Of a DNA stretch of 54,449 nt, positions 31,417-39,218 are shown in pieces. The number at the start of each line of letters is the position of its first letter. The first letter of the stretch is position 1. The position numbers and the translations under genes were made by a program. Origin of the DNA: a virus; IMG/VR virus record IMGVR_UViG_3300046454_001280, positions 1 through 54,449 of that record; one strand, 5' to 3'. The notes under the pieces are model-generated. The model made no database searches, was not told where the DNA came from, and saw only the letters and a list, made by a program, of their open reading frames with translations.

Positions 31417-32552
31417 GCTACCCCCGCTTTCAACATGTCGGAGTTGATCGTCAGGCGCCCCACCTCGCCGTACTGCTTGTGGTAGGTGATGACCTTGGCG
31501 TCTCGGCCACTGATCCAACCGCCACGGCTTGCGTAGGCGTCAGGCGCGGCCAGGGTGCGGTGCTGCTCGACGATCATCAGGTTATTTTCCTTGACGTCGA
31601 CGTGGTGCAGGTGGCCGAGGTGTGCGTAGCTGTGCTGAGTGCGGCCGAAGACGTCGCGGAACTTGGCAACGAACACGTCAGATACGCTCGCCGGCTTTTT
31701 CTTGTGCCCATGGTGGAAGAACAGGCTGGTCTGCCCATGCTCGACGCAGTAGTACGGGTCAGGGCTACGATCAACAGTGATGCGCGGCTCGTTCTCGTAG
31801 ATTGCCGAGAACCATTCGCGCAGCCAGATGGAGCTAGCGGTGTCGTGGTTACCCTCGGCCATGAGGACGTGAACGCGCTGATGCTTGGTCAGCAGCATGT
31901 CGACGACGCGGCGAGTTACCCGGATCGCCACGCGCACCAGCTTCTGGAACCGGGTGTCAGCGTCGAGCAGATGCTTGCTGGCTGGCGTCACGGCGTCGAG
32001 GCCGTCCCAGTGTAGGTAGTCGCCGAGCTGTGCAAACACGCCAATCTCAGCATCCGGTGCCATGTGAATGGCCGTGGCGAACCATGCGACAAGCTGCTGC
32101 TCGGCAATATTCAGGTCGTAGTCGGCACCCGTTTCCTCGTGCCAGGACAAAAGTCCGAGGTGGTAGTCCGTGACTACGTAGCAGTTCAGCAGGTCGGTAT
32201 TGCAGGCTGCTGGCGCTGGGGAGAACACCATGCGCGGCAGGTCTTCACCCATCGCAGCAATGGCGGCCTCCATCAGTTCGCGCTGACGCTGCTCGTCCGA
32301 AGAGGTCTTCACCCATTGAAGTACCGGCGCCTTGACGCCCTCCTTGTACAGGCTCGACGTGCCCTTCAGCTTGAACCCGTCCGGGACGATGTGGGTCATG
32401 TCGTGCTCGGGGCTCCATCCTTTGCGGATCAGGTTCGCCTTGCGCTTCTCGATACTGCGCTGGCCCATGTCGAAGTGCTTGGCAGCTTGAGAGAGGCTCA
32501 TGGTCTTGAAGGCCTCGACAAGCTGCTCGTCGGTGACTTTGCGCTCGGCCAT
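31413..32552 (-). CDS. Metallophosphoesterase with N-terminal HTH (379 aa)
   Basis: Residues 1-45 look like a helix-turn-helix (LSQAAKHFDMGQRSIEKRKA). The catalytic part has the calcineurin-like signatures in order: DYHLG (129-133), GDYLHWD (177-183), GNHD (234-237), HHGH (280-283) and GHLHH (313-317), so two metal ions can be held. These enzymes cut phosphodiesters; phage members may process DNA or nucleotides. It overlaps the upstream and downstream genes by one to four bases and sits in the Nin-like region. Confidence 0.85.
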   Translation of the reverse strand: MAERKVTDEQLVEAFKTMSLSQAAKHFDMGQRSIEKRKANLIRKGWSPEHDMTHIVPDGFKLKGTSSLYKEGVKAPVLQWVKTSSDEQRQRELMEAAIAAMGEDLPRMVFSPAPAACNTDLLNCYVVTDYHLGLLSWHEETGADYDLNIAEQQLVAWFATAIHMAPDAEIGVFAQLGDYLHWDGLDAVTPASKHLLDADTRFQKLVRVAIRVTRRVVDMLLTKHQRVHVLMAEGNHDTASSIWLREWFSAIYENEPRITVDRSPDPYYCVEHGQTSLFFHHGHKKKPASVSDVFVAKFRDVFGRTQHSYAHLGHLHHVDVKENNLMIVEQHRTLAAPDAYASRGGWISGRDAKVITYHKQYGEVGRLTINSDMLKAGVA

Positions 32553-32884
32553 TATTGAGCACTCCGGAAAGTCCAGATGTTGCTGCCGAACTGCGTAACC
32601 TTGAGTCCTGTAAGTTCAACAAGGCGGTGACGGTCAGGCCAGCCGAGTGCGACAAGAGACCCAGGCTGTAGGTCATCTTTGAACTGCGGATACACAAAAT
32701 TGATTTCGTTTGTTGTGCGATTCACCCATCCATCATCGGGGTGGGCGGCACTTACACCTTGTTCTCTCAAGGCAGCAACCCATGCGTCCTGCTTGGCCTG
32801 ACCTTCTCGGCAGATGTCACCCCACGACTTGCCCGTCGCCGGTACATTGGTGGTCATCAACGGAATCATGTCGATCGGATTCAT
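32552..32884 (-). CDS. Phage protein of unknown function (110 aa)
   Basis: 110 residues, mixed helix and strand (SWGDICREGQAKQDAWVAAL; PGSLVALGWPDRHRLVELTG). Translationally coupled to neighbours (overlapping stops and starts). No domain recognised. Confidence 0.6.
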   Translation of the reverse strand: MNPIDMIPLMTTNVPATGKSWGDICREGQAKQDAWVAALREQGVSAAHPDDGWVNRTTNEINFVYPQFKDDLQPGSLVALGWPDRHRLVELTGLKVTQFGSNIWTFRSAQ

Positions 32885-33090
32885 GCGGCCTTCCCTTTTG
32901 TCGATTCAAGATGTGTGACGCATGCAGCCTTGGCACTGTCCAGATCGGTGCCTACGGTCAAAAGCTTCGAGGCTGGAGACGGAGTGCGCGCGATATAGGC
33001 AAAACCCTCCTCCAGCGAATACTTGCTGATCAGATAGCCCTCATCAGACGAAATGCAGCGCTTGCTTTCGCCTACTGGTGTCCAGTTCAT
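32881..33090 (-). CDS. Small phage protein (69 aa)
   Basis: 69 residues (MNWTPVGESKRCISSDEGYL, then LDSAKAACVTHLES). Overlaps both neighbours by 4 bases. The start with a Trp-Pro and GYLI strand resembles small proteins that recur in Pseudomonas phage early regions. Function unknown. Confidence 0.6.
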   Translation of the reverse strand: MNWTPVGESKRCISSDEGYLISKYSLEEGFAYIARTPSPASKLLTVGTDLDSAKAACVTHLESTKGKAA

Positions 33091-33197
33091 GGCCGAATCC
33101 CCCGCCGAGCCTTGTCCTTAATCCACAGCCGGCGGCAGCATTCGAGCAGCCCTCCACCGAGTAACAACATGAAGCAGAAGTAGAGGTGAAGGATCAT
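33087..33197 (-). CDS. Tiny membrane protein (36 aa)
   Basis: ATG 33197 overlaps the NinG gene stop as ATGA, and its own TGA overlaps the next ATG. The product begins MILHLYFCFMLLLGGGLLEC and ends in a basic tail (RRLWIKDKARRGIR), a single membrane segment with the basic end inside. Coupling at both ends supports it as real despite its size. Confidence 0.55.
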   Translation of the reverse strand: MILHLYFCFMLLLGGGLLECCRRLWIKDKARRGIRP

Positions 33198-33775
33198 GCG
33201 GCTGCTCTCCTGAGTTCACGGGTCTTGGCGCGGTATTCGGCGGTGATGGCTTTGAGGTCTTCGATGGTGTATTTCTTCGGCGCGTGCGGGCCTTCAAGCC
33301 ATTCAACAAGCTCGGCGCCGATCCGCTTCACCAGCTCGATGCGGTAGTTCACGATGTCGCCGGACTTGTGCGTATTGCATGGCGAACACTGGCGATGGCA
33401 ATTGAGCGGCTCGAATCTCAGCGCGGGGTTGCTGCCGACGGTGCGGTAGTGCCCGGCGTCATACTTGCCCTCGTGGTGCCGACCGCAACTGATGCACGGC
33501 AGCTTGGCGTCACGCTCGCGCACCCAGGCGTTGAAAGCGGTCTGCGCCTCACGCATGTACTGCCCTTTCGGCTTAACGCGCTCCTTGGCCGCTCTCAGCT
33601 CCTTCCTGCCTACATCGGCAAGGGCCTTGCGAGCCTTCTCCTGATTCTTCGGAGCATCCAGAATTGCGCAGGCCGGGCTGCACACTGCCTGACCGAGACG
33701 CGACGGGACGAATGATGCCCCGCAGATTTCGACACGGCACTTTTTGGCGCGAGGAGGCTTGGCTTGGAGGCTCAT
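33194..33775 (-). CDS. ninG: NinG-like recombination protein (193 aa)
   Basis: Similar to lambda NinG (Rap), a Holliday-junction-resolving nuclease acting with Red recombination. Visible are N-terminal cysteines (CRVEICGASF, CSPACA), the HNH-like core CISCGRHHEGKYDAGHYRTV ... NCHRQCSPCNTHKSGD, and the helical C-terminus ending TAEYRAKTRELRRAA. Length 193 compares with about 200 for the family. It fits with the RecT/Exo pair on the other strand. Confidence 0.88.
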   Translation of the reverse strand: MSLQAKPPRAKKCRVEICGASFVPSRLGQAVCSPACAILDAPKNQEKARKALADVGRKELRAAKERVKPKGQYMREAQTAFNAWVRERDAKLPCISCGRHHEGKYDAGHYRTVGSNPALRFEPLNCHRQCSPCNTHKSGDIVNYRIELVKRIGAELVEWLEGPHAPKKYTIEDLKAITAEYRAKTRELRRAAA

Positions 33776-34080
33776 CAGTAGAGGTCCTCGCTGAACAGTG
33801 TGTCTGCCGGCGATGACTTCTCGCGGCGCACGCTGATCTGGCCCGCAGCCTTGGCCACCAGAAAGGCTTCTTTACGATCCATGAACACGCCGCGCTGATC
33901 GATAAACCCCTGTTCGCACCGACCGTAAGGCTTGTCCCCAAATACCCGTTGGCATATGGCGTGCATTCCTGGGTCGAAGTGACGGGCCGATGTGATAACC
34001 AGCCCGTCGGGCCAACGATTAGCCGCGCAGACAACAAACCGCTCGAGGATGTGAATGGTTGACCCGTTCGGGATAATCAC
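33775..34080 (-). CDS. Conserved phage hypothetical protein (101 aa)
   Basis: GTG start at 34080 overlapping the TGA of the upstream gene as GTGA, with GGAGG before it. Contains HILERFVVCAANRWPDGLV, AICQRVFGDKPYGRCEQGFI and DRKEAFLVAKAAGQI. This pattern recurs in phages of several genera, but its role is not known. A longer frame upstream is out of phase with the real upstream gene. Confidence 0.65.
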   Translation of the reverse strand: MIIPNGSTIHILERFVVCAANRWPDGLVITSARHFDPGMHAICQRVFGDKPYGRCEQGFIDQRGVFMDRKEAFLVAKAAGQISVRREKSSPADTLFSEDLY

Positions 34081-34346
34081 ACGACCACCTCCAGCGACTT
34101 CTGCTGTTCGGGCTGGAAATTGCCTTTCAACGGCATCAACTCCCTTTCGGCATATAAGCGCTCGTCGGCGGCGTTCGTATGGATGACAAACCAGCCATCC
34201 TCCTTTGCCACTGAAGGCTTGTCGTCCCATGTAAGGCAGTCCTCGCCCTTCTTGATCGCGGAATCGAGCGTCACAACGCTGTAGGCTGGAATTTCCGGGT
34301 CGTCGACGATGGTCAGGGCAAGATCGCCCGGCTTGAACTGGCTCAT
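34077..34346 (-). CDS. Phage hypothetical protein (89 aa)
   Basis: Starts at ATG 34346, overlapping the NinB gene stop. Beginning MSQFKPGDLALTIVDDPEIP it looks like a small SH3-like beta-barrel protein. No specific family. Confidence 0.6.
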   Translation of the reverse strand: MSQFKPGDLALTIVDDPEIPAYSVVTLDSAIKKGEDCLTWDDKPSVAKEDGWFVIHTNAADERLYAERELMPLKGNFQPEQQKSLEVVV

Positions 34347-34810
34347 GCTGCCGCCTCCCAAGTCTCTGGCATCTGCCCTTTTGGCTCGCTCCAGGTGACG
34401 CCCTTCTCGGCGCCGAAGACGTACATGCACTCGATGACGTCGCCCAGCTCGGCCACTGTCATGCGTCGGGTGCTTTCCCCCAGCATGACCACACCGCCAT
34501 TGATGCCTTGGGCCATACGGATCTCTTGGCGAGCTGCAGCGGTCATTAGGGCCTTCCAGTCTTCACTGTCGAGCTTCTGCATGACGCCATTGACCGGCCA
34601 TTCAACCTGGCGGGAGATGTCGCCCAGCATCGCCCATAACTTCGCATTTTGTTCCAGCGTACGGCGGGACTTCACCGGGCGGACGATGATCTCGACTGCA
34701 CCAGATGCCGACAGGTCAAAGGCGAACTGGTAGGCCAGTTTGAACACGTCGCGGATTCGACTTGCGCCGGCAGACCAGAAGTGGCGAGGTTTTATGATTA
34801 CGTTGCTCAT
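34343..34810 (-). CDS. ninB: NinB recombination protein (155 aa)
   Basis: Similar to lambda NinB (Orf), which loads recombinase on single-stranded DNA. Signature RPVKSRRTLEQNAKLWAMLG lies at about residues 43-62, followed by VNGVMQKLDSEDWKALMTA and STRRMTVAELGDVIECMY. ATG 34810 is favoured over the ORF's first start, as GGGGG lies upstream and it overlaps the previous stop as ATGA. Confidence 0.92.
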   Translation of the reverse strand: MSNVIIKPRHFWSAGASRIRDVFKLAYQFAFDLSASGAVEIIVRPVKSRRTLEQNAKLWAMLGDISRQVEWPVNGVMQKLDSEDWKALMTAAARQEIRMAQGINGGVVMLGESTRRMTVAELGDVIECMYVFGAEKGVTWSEPKGQMPETWEAAA

Positions 34811-35034
34811 TCGAACCCCCTGCATTCATCAGCCCATGCCTTGTGCGACGCCATCTGCGCTGAAATTCGCTTGGCTCTGCGTTTCTGATCGGTAGCGAGA
34901 ACGCGCCGGCAGTTCTTGCAGGTCACATCTGCCTCAACGCTGGTTTGCTTGATTTCGCCCCATTGGTGGCAGTGGGGCGAGCAATCGCATTCTTGAAGCG
35001 CGCAGCTATGCGAAACGTAGTGGATGGTCTTCAT
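34807..35034 (-). CDS. Small cysteine/histidine-rich protein (75 aa)
   Basis: Cys/His residues (CALQECDCSPHCHQWGE, then CKNCRRVLA) could bind zinc. C-terminal half is a basic helix. Coupled to neighbours by overlap. Unknown function. Confidence 0.6.
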   Translation of the reverse strand: MKTIHYVSHSCALQECDCSPHCHQWGEIKQTSVEADVTCKNCRRVLATDQKRRAKRISAQMASHKAWADECRGFE

Positions 35035-35246
35035 GCTCTGCGCACTCCCTGCTTCACCAGCGCTTCACGCTCGGCACACGGGGTGCACAGCTTCACGCCC
35101 GGAATCGCCAAGCGGCGGCCCTCCGGAATCTCATCGCCGCACTCGCACTCAGTGGCGCTGATGCCGGTGTAACGGGGGATCTTGGCAAGCGCGTGCTCGC
35201 GGCGTTGCTCGATTAGGATGTCGGCGTCATCGCAGATGTCGCTCAT
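35031..35246 (-). CDS. TraR/DksA-type C4 zinc finger protein (71 aa)
   Basis: Layout CECGDEIPEGRRLAIPGVKL-CTPC, with an N-terminal helix (ADILIEQRREHALAKI), matches small TraR/DksA-like proteins that many phages carry. These bind the secondary channel of RNA polymerase and alter transcription of host promoters. Length 71 fits TraR (73). Confidence 0.85.
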   Translation of the reverse strand: MSDICDDADILIEQRREHALAKIPRYTGISATECECGDEIPEGRRLAIPGVKLCTPCAEREALVKQGVRRA

Positions 35247-35482
35247 GACTGCACCGCCTTCAGCTCAAGGCGCGCAAGACGCTCACGCAGGCTATTGATC
35301 TCGTCTTGGTACTGGTCAGCCAAGGTCGTCAGGTCATTGAAGTTGACCCAGTGGCCGTACTTTTCCGGAACCCGGATAACGCTGCCTTTTTCATCCTCGC
35401 CGCCGCGCCAAAAGTTGAAACGGGGCAATTGGTGAATCTTGTCCCACAGGTCATAGCCTTCACGCGTTTGGATATTTCTCAT
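35243..35482 (-). CDS. Phage hypothetical protein with C-terminal coiled coil (79 aa)
   Basis: Starts at ATG 35482 and overlaps the upstream stop. Contains IQTREGYDLWDKIHQLPRF, then a helix with heptad-like pattern (YQDEINSLRERLARLELKAV). Probably an oligomeric small protein. Unknown. Confidence 0.6.
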   Translation of the reverse strand: MRNIQTREGYDLWDKIHQLPRFNFWRGGEDEKGSVIRVPEKYGHWVNFNDLTTLADQYQDEINSLRERLARLELKAVQS

Positions 35483-35979
35483 TTGGAAGCCTCCTTGCTC
35501 ACACCCAGTTCGCCCAACACCAGCGCAGCAATGCCGAATGCTTCGACGCCCATAGGGGTTACCCGCAAGATCTCGTTCATTGCGGAAACCAGCACCTCGT
35601 TTTCGGCCTTGAGTTGGTCGGCCAAGTGCCACGGCGTCCAGTAGCCATCATCCATCGACACAGCCAGCGGATTGCCCGGACCATTCCAGCGCAGACCAAA
35701 ACGCGGCAAGCCATCACCTTCAGGTGGCCTCGGAGGTAACGAGGGGCTGAGCCCCTTCAGTTTCTCAATCTCGGCGATCAAGGCAAGTACGGTGGCCGGG
35801 TTTGCAGCGGCCACGTAGCGCAGGCATGCGTCCTTTTCAGAATCGATGCTCTCGTATGCCAGCAGGGTTCCGAGATCAACATCGAACACGTAGCTGGTGC
35901 CAGGCGCATATTCAGGACCAAACCACGGCCCCTCTGGCGCAGCCTCGGCCAGTCTCTTCAGTTCGCTGTGGTCGGTCAT
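35479..35979 (-). CDS. Ead/Ea22-like protein (166 aa)
   Basis: Opens MTDHSELKRLAEAAPEGPWF, the typical Ead/Ea22-like N-terminus (L-x-x-LAEAATPGPW), followed by DACLRYVAAANPATVLALIAEIEKL. Such accessory proteins are common in lambdoid phages; their function is not established. Located between replication and Nin genes. Confidence 0.85.
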   Translation of the reverse strand: MTDHSELKRLAEAAPEGPWFGPEYAPGTSYVFDVDLGTLLAYESIDSEKDACLRYVAAANPATVLALIAEIEKLKGLSPSLPPRPPEGDGLPRFGLRWNGPGNPLAVSMDDGYWTPWHLADQLKAENEVLVSAMNEILRVTPMGVEAFGIAALVLGELGVSKEASK

Positions 35980-36692
35980 TGGGAAAGCTCCTGATTCTTG
36001 GTCTTGCCGAATTTCGCGAGCAGCAGTGCGCGGGCGGACTTACCGTCGGCCGGGATGCCTTGCTGGAGGATTCGTGCTTGGGTTTGTTGGTCGGCCAGTT
36101 CATTGGCCAGTTCGAAGGCAGTCTTCTGGCTGTCGTGGCCGATGCCGGTGAGGATCTTGCCGTCTAGCGGCTGACCTTCCTGAGCGCGGCGGATGACGAT
36201 CGCGTAAGCCCTGTCGAAGCGAGCACGCAGCGATTTGTCTTCCTGCTTGGCGCTGCGCAGGTCGAAGATCCCGGTTTCGTTGGCAGCGATGCGCACACCG
36301 TCATGGCTGTAAGTGCCGATCAAGGCTTCCATCCACGCATCGGCCGCAGTCGGCATTCCGAAGTCTTCGGTGCTCGGCGTGCACATCGCAATGAACTCAC
36401 CAACGCTTGGCGCGAATGGCTTGCTCATCTTCCGGCACTTCTGAACGCCGAATTCGATCTGCTCCAAGGTGCGGATGCCGACAGCGGCAAACTCCTTGAT
36501 CCACTCGGCCTTGGCAGCGTCCAGCGCTTCTGTCGAAGGCCAGGCTTGGCGCCACGCAGGAAAGATCCCGCGCAGACGGCGGAACAGTTCGTTCACCACC
36601 TCTGCCGTCTGGGGCGTAACAGGAAGCGGCTCGGGACGTTCTACGGCCGGCAGGTTGCCAGCGGTGGCCATGAGCTGGTTGGCAGTCTTCAT
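35976..36692 (-). CDS. Replication protein P-like helicase loader (238 aa)
   Basis: Start ATG 36692, overlapping the O-gene stop. Contains ELFRRLRGIFPAWRQAWPS and EWIKEFAAVGIRTLEQIEFG, the pattern of lambda P family proteins, which take DnaB from host DnaC and place it at the phage origin bound by O. Length matches P (233). It directly follows the O-like gene as in lambda. Confidence 0.88.
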   Translation of the reverse strand: MKTANQLMATAGNLPAVERPEPLPVTPQTAEVVNELFRRLRGIFPAWRQAWPSTEALDAAKAEWIKEFAAVGIRTLEQIEFGVQKCRKMSKPFAPSVGEFIAMCTPSTEDFGMPTAADAWMEALIGTYSHDGVRIAANETGIFDLRSAKQEDKSLRARFDRAYAIVIRRAQEGQPLDGKILTGIGHDSQKTAFELANELADQQTQARILQQGIPADGKSARALLLAKFGKTKNQELSQ

Positions 36693-37450
36693 GGCGACAC
36701 CACAAGGCCTTCGGCCCATGCCGTGCTTTCGAAATCAGGCTCGGTGGTTTGGCGGCGAACAGGAAGACGATGCACGTTGTTGGCGGTGGCCGTGTCGCGC
36801 TTCACCCACTTCACCAGCAGGCTCACCCAGGCCGCTTGGGTCTCGAAGCGACCAGATGCCGAGTAATGGCAAACGAAAGCGGCTGTGGCTTCGCTCGTAA
36901 AAGCGTTAACAGGAAGCGATGTGCGTAGGGCATATGCCTTCAGCAGTTTCGCGTCTGGTTGCCAATCAAGAGACATCTCGCACGGGGTCTTCGGGTCTAC
37001 GGCCTGATCAGGGGCCGCAAAAGTTTCACCCGCCTGAGTGTTGTGTGGATCTTCTCTTCTCTTCTCTTCTTTAGGTAACGCAGAAGTAACGCTCGCAGCG
37101 TTACCTTTTGTTTTGTGAGAGGCGACACGTTTTGCGGTTAATGCCCTGTTTTTACCGGTCTTTCCGTTGTGTCGTTCGAAGTGAGGCAGACTGATCGTGC
37201 CTTCGCTTTCTGCCATCCAGCCAACCGACTTCATGTATTCGCAGAAACCGGTAACGCCAACGGAACGGTCGAGTAACTTTTTGCTAACGCTCGGAGCGTT
37301 ACCTTTTTCAGTCTGCTGATCGAACCACGCCCAAACGCGCATCAGCTTTCCAACTACTGCGTCCTGATCGATATCTGCAAGGTCGGCAATCTGACAAACC
37401 TCTGGCTTGTCCATCGTCGCAAGTTCGAATTTGATCCAGTCTCCGGCCAT
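36689..37450 (-). CDS. Replication protein O-like with C-terminal DnaT domain (253 aa)
   Basis: ATG 37450, with GAGGG eight bases before it. N-terminal winged-HTH part (DWIKFELATMDKPEVCQIAD ... VVGKLMRVWAWFDQQ) and a basic linker (residues ~100-130), then a DnaT-like region (MSLDWQPDAKLLKAYALRTS ... SASGRFETQAAWVSLLVKWV). Such proteins bind the origin and act with the P protein. In lambda the origin is inside the O gene; the linker region here (37040-37150) is the equivalent place, and it holds several repeats of CGTTACC/GGTAACG-like bases. Confidence 0.85.
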   Translation of the reverse strand: MAGDWIKFELATMDKPEVCQIADLADIDQDAVVGKLMRVWAWFDQQTEKGNAPSVSKKLLDRSVGVTGFCEYMKSVGWMAESEGTISLPHFERHNGKTGKNRALTAKRVASHKTKGNAASVTSALPKEEKRREDPHNTQAGETFAAPDQAVDPKTPCEMSLDWQPDAKLLKAYALRTSLPVNAFTSEATAAFVCHYSASGRFETQAAWVSLLVKWVKRDTATANNVHRLPVRRQTTEPDFESTAWAEGLVVSP

Positions 37451-37451
37451 T

Positions 37452-37511
37452 TCAATTACCCTCATCGGTGAGGAAGAAAAGCCGCTTGTGCATCCAGATT
37501 TGAGTGGGCAT
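37452..37511 (-). CDS. Possible 19-aa leader peptide before the O gene
   Basis: ATG 37511 with GGAG six bases upstream reads MPTQIWMHKRLFFLTDEGN and stops 1 base before the O start. Short upstream frames of this kind can couple translation. Evidence is the ribosome site and placement only. Confidence 0.3.
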   Translation of the reverse strand: MPTQIWMHKRLFFLTDEGN

Positions 37512-37549
37512 AATCAGCTCCAGAACGTTGTAGAAAGCGCAACTGAAGA

Positions 37550-37575
37550 AACCACCTGGCCGGGTGGTTTTTTTT
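37550..37575 (+). terminator. Hairpin with T run on plus strand
   Basis: Stem AACCACC / GGTGGTT, loop TGGCCG, then eight T on the plus strand. In the minus direction the tail is TTTCTTC, so it may also act weakly on the cro operon, like lambda tR1. It stands in the gap between the RHH-like gene and the replication genes. Confidence 0.65.
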
Positions 37576-37595
37576 CGCCTGCTGTTTGAGTTTTG

Positions 37596-37838
37596 CTACT
37601 TGGGGTCTTCATCAGTCCCTCCTTCTTCAGGCCCTTTTAAGTCCGGCGGATGATTGCGCCGGGGTGTTGGCAGGTTCCGAAGCTTTCCGGCACCTTTTGG
37701 CCTGGTCTTCTCGAAAAAGCGTTCTGCTCCAAGCTTTGCGGCGTACTCGTCGGGGGTCATCCCCGCCTTCTTCGCCAACCGTTCAAGCTTTTCGTAGAGG
37801 CGCCCCTCGATCCCATGGCAGATCGTGGTTTCAGGCAC
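37596..37838 (-). CDS. Small ribbon-helix-helix-like phage protein (80 aa)
   Basis: GTG 37838 is chosen because AGGAGG lies just before it. Residues 8-35 (GIEGRLYEKLERLAKKAGMT) have the spacing of RHH helices; the C-terminal part is basic and proline-rich (RPKGAGKLRNLPTPRRNHPP). Follows a second RHH-like gene, both downstream of cro. Might be a regulator of early genes. Confidence 0.5.
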   Translation of the reverse strand: MPETTICHGIEGRLYEKLERLAKKAGMTPDEYAAKLGAERFFEKTRPKGAGKLRNLPTPRRNHPPDLKGPEEGGTDEDPK

Positions 37839-37857
37839 ATAGCCTCCTTCAGGCCCT

Positions 37858-38049
37858 TCAGGCCGACATGTGTTTACCGGTAGCATCTGTCTCGACGATG
37901 CTTTCCAGTTTTTCCTCAACGCACATGCGAACGAACACGGCGAGCTGAAGCTTGTGTAGACGTGCTACTGCTTTCAGCGCTTCGTAGGTCTCGTCGTCAT
38001 AGCGAGACTTGATTTCCCGATCCTTCAGGTGACGGTTGTTGTCGTACAT
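37858..38049 (-). CDS. Ribbon-helix-helix (Arc-like) protein (63 aa)
   Basis: REIKSRYDDETYEALKAVARLH followed by a second helix (AVFVRMCVEEKLESI) fits the Arc/MetJ fold: beta-strand that enters the major groove, then two helices. Arc-type proteins repress phage promoters. It is the first gene after cro. Confidence 0.7.
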   Translation of the reverse strand: MYDNNRHLKDREIKSRYDDETYEALKAVARLHKLQLAVFVRMCVEEKLESIVETDATGKHMSA

Positions 38050-38078
38050 ATTGGTGGTGCTCCTGGCTATCGAATGGG

Positions 38079-38273
38079 TTAGGCAGCAGGGGTAAGGAAG
38101 CGCATGGCATCTTCTGATGCCTTTAGTGCGCCGCCAGTAATCGCCTGCAACTGAAGTTGGCGAAGGGGAGGCACCGATTCAGGCCACTGAGAAACCGCTC
38201 CAGGGCTAATGCCCAGAGCCTCAGCAACCCTACTGACGCCTTTGAAGTGGTTGAGAACCTCAGTCTTTTTCAT
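38079..38273 (-). CDS. cro: Cro-like repressor (64 aa)
   Basis: 64 residues with helix-turn-helix (VSRVAEALGISPGAVSQWP, residues ~14-31), the layout of Cro proteins. Divergent from the CI-like gene and separated from it by three TTAAGCNNGCTTAA operators. A leftward promoter TTGCGC-17-TTAAAT begins about 25 bases before its ATG. It opens the replication operon and favours lytic growth. Confidence 0.87.
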   Translation of the reverse strand: MKKTEVLNHFKGVSRVAEALGISPGAVSQWPESVPPLRQLQLQAITGGALKASEDAMRFLTPAA

Positions 38274-38297
38274 AAGTGCTCCACTTAGTTTGGTTGA

Positions 38298-38326
38298 ATT
38301 TAAGCATGCTTAATGCGCAAGCGCAA
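38298..38326 (-). promoter_or_regulatory. Leftward early promoter (cro)
   Basis: Minus strand -35 TTGCGC (38326-38321), 17-base spacer, -10 TTAAAT (38303-38298). The spacer and -10 contain operator 38300-38313, so CI binding would block it. Confidence 0.75.
38300..38313. promoter_or_regulatory. Operator, cro side, site 1
   Basis: Perfect palindrome TTAAGCATGCTTAA overlapping the -10 of the leftward promoter. Predicted CI/Cro binding site. Confidence 0.8.
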
Positions 38327-38331
38327 GACGG

Positions 38332-38345
38332 CACTGCATGCTTAA
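38332..38345. promoter_or_regulatory. Operator, cro side, site 2 (half-degenerate)
   Basis: CACTGCATGCTTAA: right half matches consensus, left half is degenerate. Central of the three sites, likely lower affinity. Confidence 0.6.
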
Positions 38346-38356
38346 CCTCGACGGAA

Positions 38357-38370
38357 TTAAGCTCGCTTAA
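38357..38370. promoter_or_regulatory. Operator, cro side, site 3
   Basis: TTAAGCTCGCTTAA, perfect outside the central two bases, 21 bases before the CI start. Occupancy here would repress CI's own promoter. Confidence 0.78.
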
Positions 38371-38390
38371 CTTTTTTCTAGGGCTTGCAA

Positions 38391-39119
38391 ATGAATTTTT
38401 TCGGACGAGATGTTTCAGAGCCTGCCGGTCGGCATGAGCGGGTGGCATTGGCGATCGAGCACAGCAAGCTCTCTAAAAGCGAGATGGCGAAGCGCTGCGG
38501 CGTGTCCCCATCCGCCGTTACTCAGTGGACGACTGGCGAAACCGCATCTATAAAACCAGAGAACCTTTTCGCACTGGCTTCAGAGTCAGGAGTTAGCGCA
38601 AGGTGGATCGCGACTGGTGAGGGAGTCCCGGAACCATTCACTCCGGGGCAAAATGTTATTGCGTGGGAAGCGCCTGAGGATCTTCCAAATGACCAGTTCA
38701 TTATCGTGCCTCGCATTGAGGTGAGATTTGCAGCAGGGACGGGAGAAATGGTGATAGAGGAAGTGCACCAGGATCAGGGAAACGCATATCGGATGGATTG
38801 GATTAGGCGAAAGCGGCTGAACCCCAAGAATCTTTCAGACTTCATAATCACTGGCGAATCGATGGAGCCAACACTCCCGGAGGGATCCAAGGTCACACTT
38901 GACTTAAGCAACACCGCAATTCAGGACGGTAAGGTTTATGGGATCCGGTACGGCAACGAATTGCGTATCAAGCGGCTATATAAGAGATTCGACGGAGGCC
39001 TTATCATTCGCTCCGACAATTCCTCGAAGAATCCAGATGAAAGTCTGAACCCTGACCAGCTTGAGCATGTATCCGTCATCGGGAGATACGTAGCCCACAG
39101 TTTCGACGGAGACATCTAA
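38391..39119 (+). CDS. cI: CI-like repressor, S24 peptidase type (242 aa)
   Basis: N-terminal HTH_3 domain (LSKSEMAKRCGVSPSAVTQW, residues 27-46), linker, then a LexA-like S24 peptidase: cleavage site A115-G116 in FAAGTG, Ser157 in GESMEP and Lys194 in LRIKRL. RecA-stimulated self-cleavage would induce the prophage after DNA damage. The start at ATG 38391 is preferred to the upstream TTG. It sits between two three-site operator regions and ends before a strong terminator. Confidence 0.93.
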   Translation: MNFFGRDVSEPAGRHERVALAIEHSKLSKSEMAKRCGVSPSAVTQWTTGETASIKPENLFALASESGVSARWIATGEGVPEPFTPGQNVIAWEAPEDLPNDQFIIVPRIEVRFAAGTGEMVIEEVHQDQGNAYRMDWIRRKRLNPKNLSDFIITGESMEPTLPEGSKVTLDLSNTAIQDGKVYGIRYGNELRIKRLYKRFDGGLIIRSDNSSKNPDESLNPDQLEHVSVIGRYVAHSFDGDI

Positions 39120-39147
39120 ACCGAACGTCTAATAGATTTGTCACTGA

Positions 39148-39171
39148 AGCCCGCCTAGCGCGGGCTTTTTG
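39148..39171 (+). terminator. Intrinsic terminator after cI
   Basis: Perfect 7-bp stem AGCCCGC / GCGGGCT, loop CTAGC, five T. Separates cI from the rightward early promoter. Confidence 0.85.
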
Positions 39172-39182
39172 TCGCATCATGA

Positions 39183-39196
39183 TTAAGCATGCTAAA
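39183..39196. promoter_or_regulatory. Operator, rightward side, site 1
   Basis: TTAAGCATGCTAAA, one base from the perfect palindrome. First of three sites, 22-23 bases apart centre to centre. Confidence 0.75.
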
Positions 39197-39204
39197 TTTT
39201 TTTA

Positions 39205-39218
39205 GTAAGCATGCTTGA
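39205..39218. promoter_or_regulatory. Operator, rightward side, site 2
   Basis: GTAAGCATGCTTGA, overlaps the -35 of the rightward promoter (39215-39220). Confidence 0.75.

Noticed and set aside
37596-38049. RHH pair as a toxin-antitoxin module
   Set aside because: Both look like small DNA-binding proteins, neither resembles a toxin, and their place after cro fits phage regulators.
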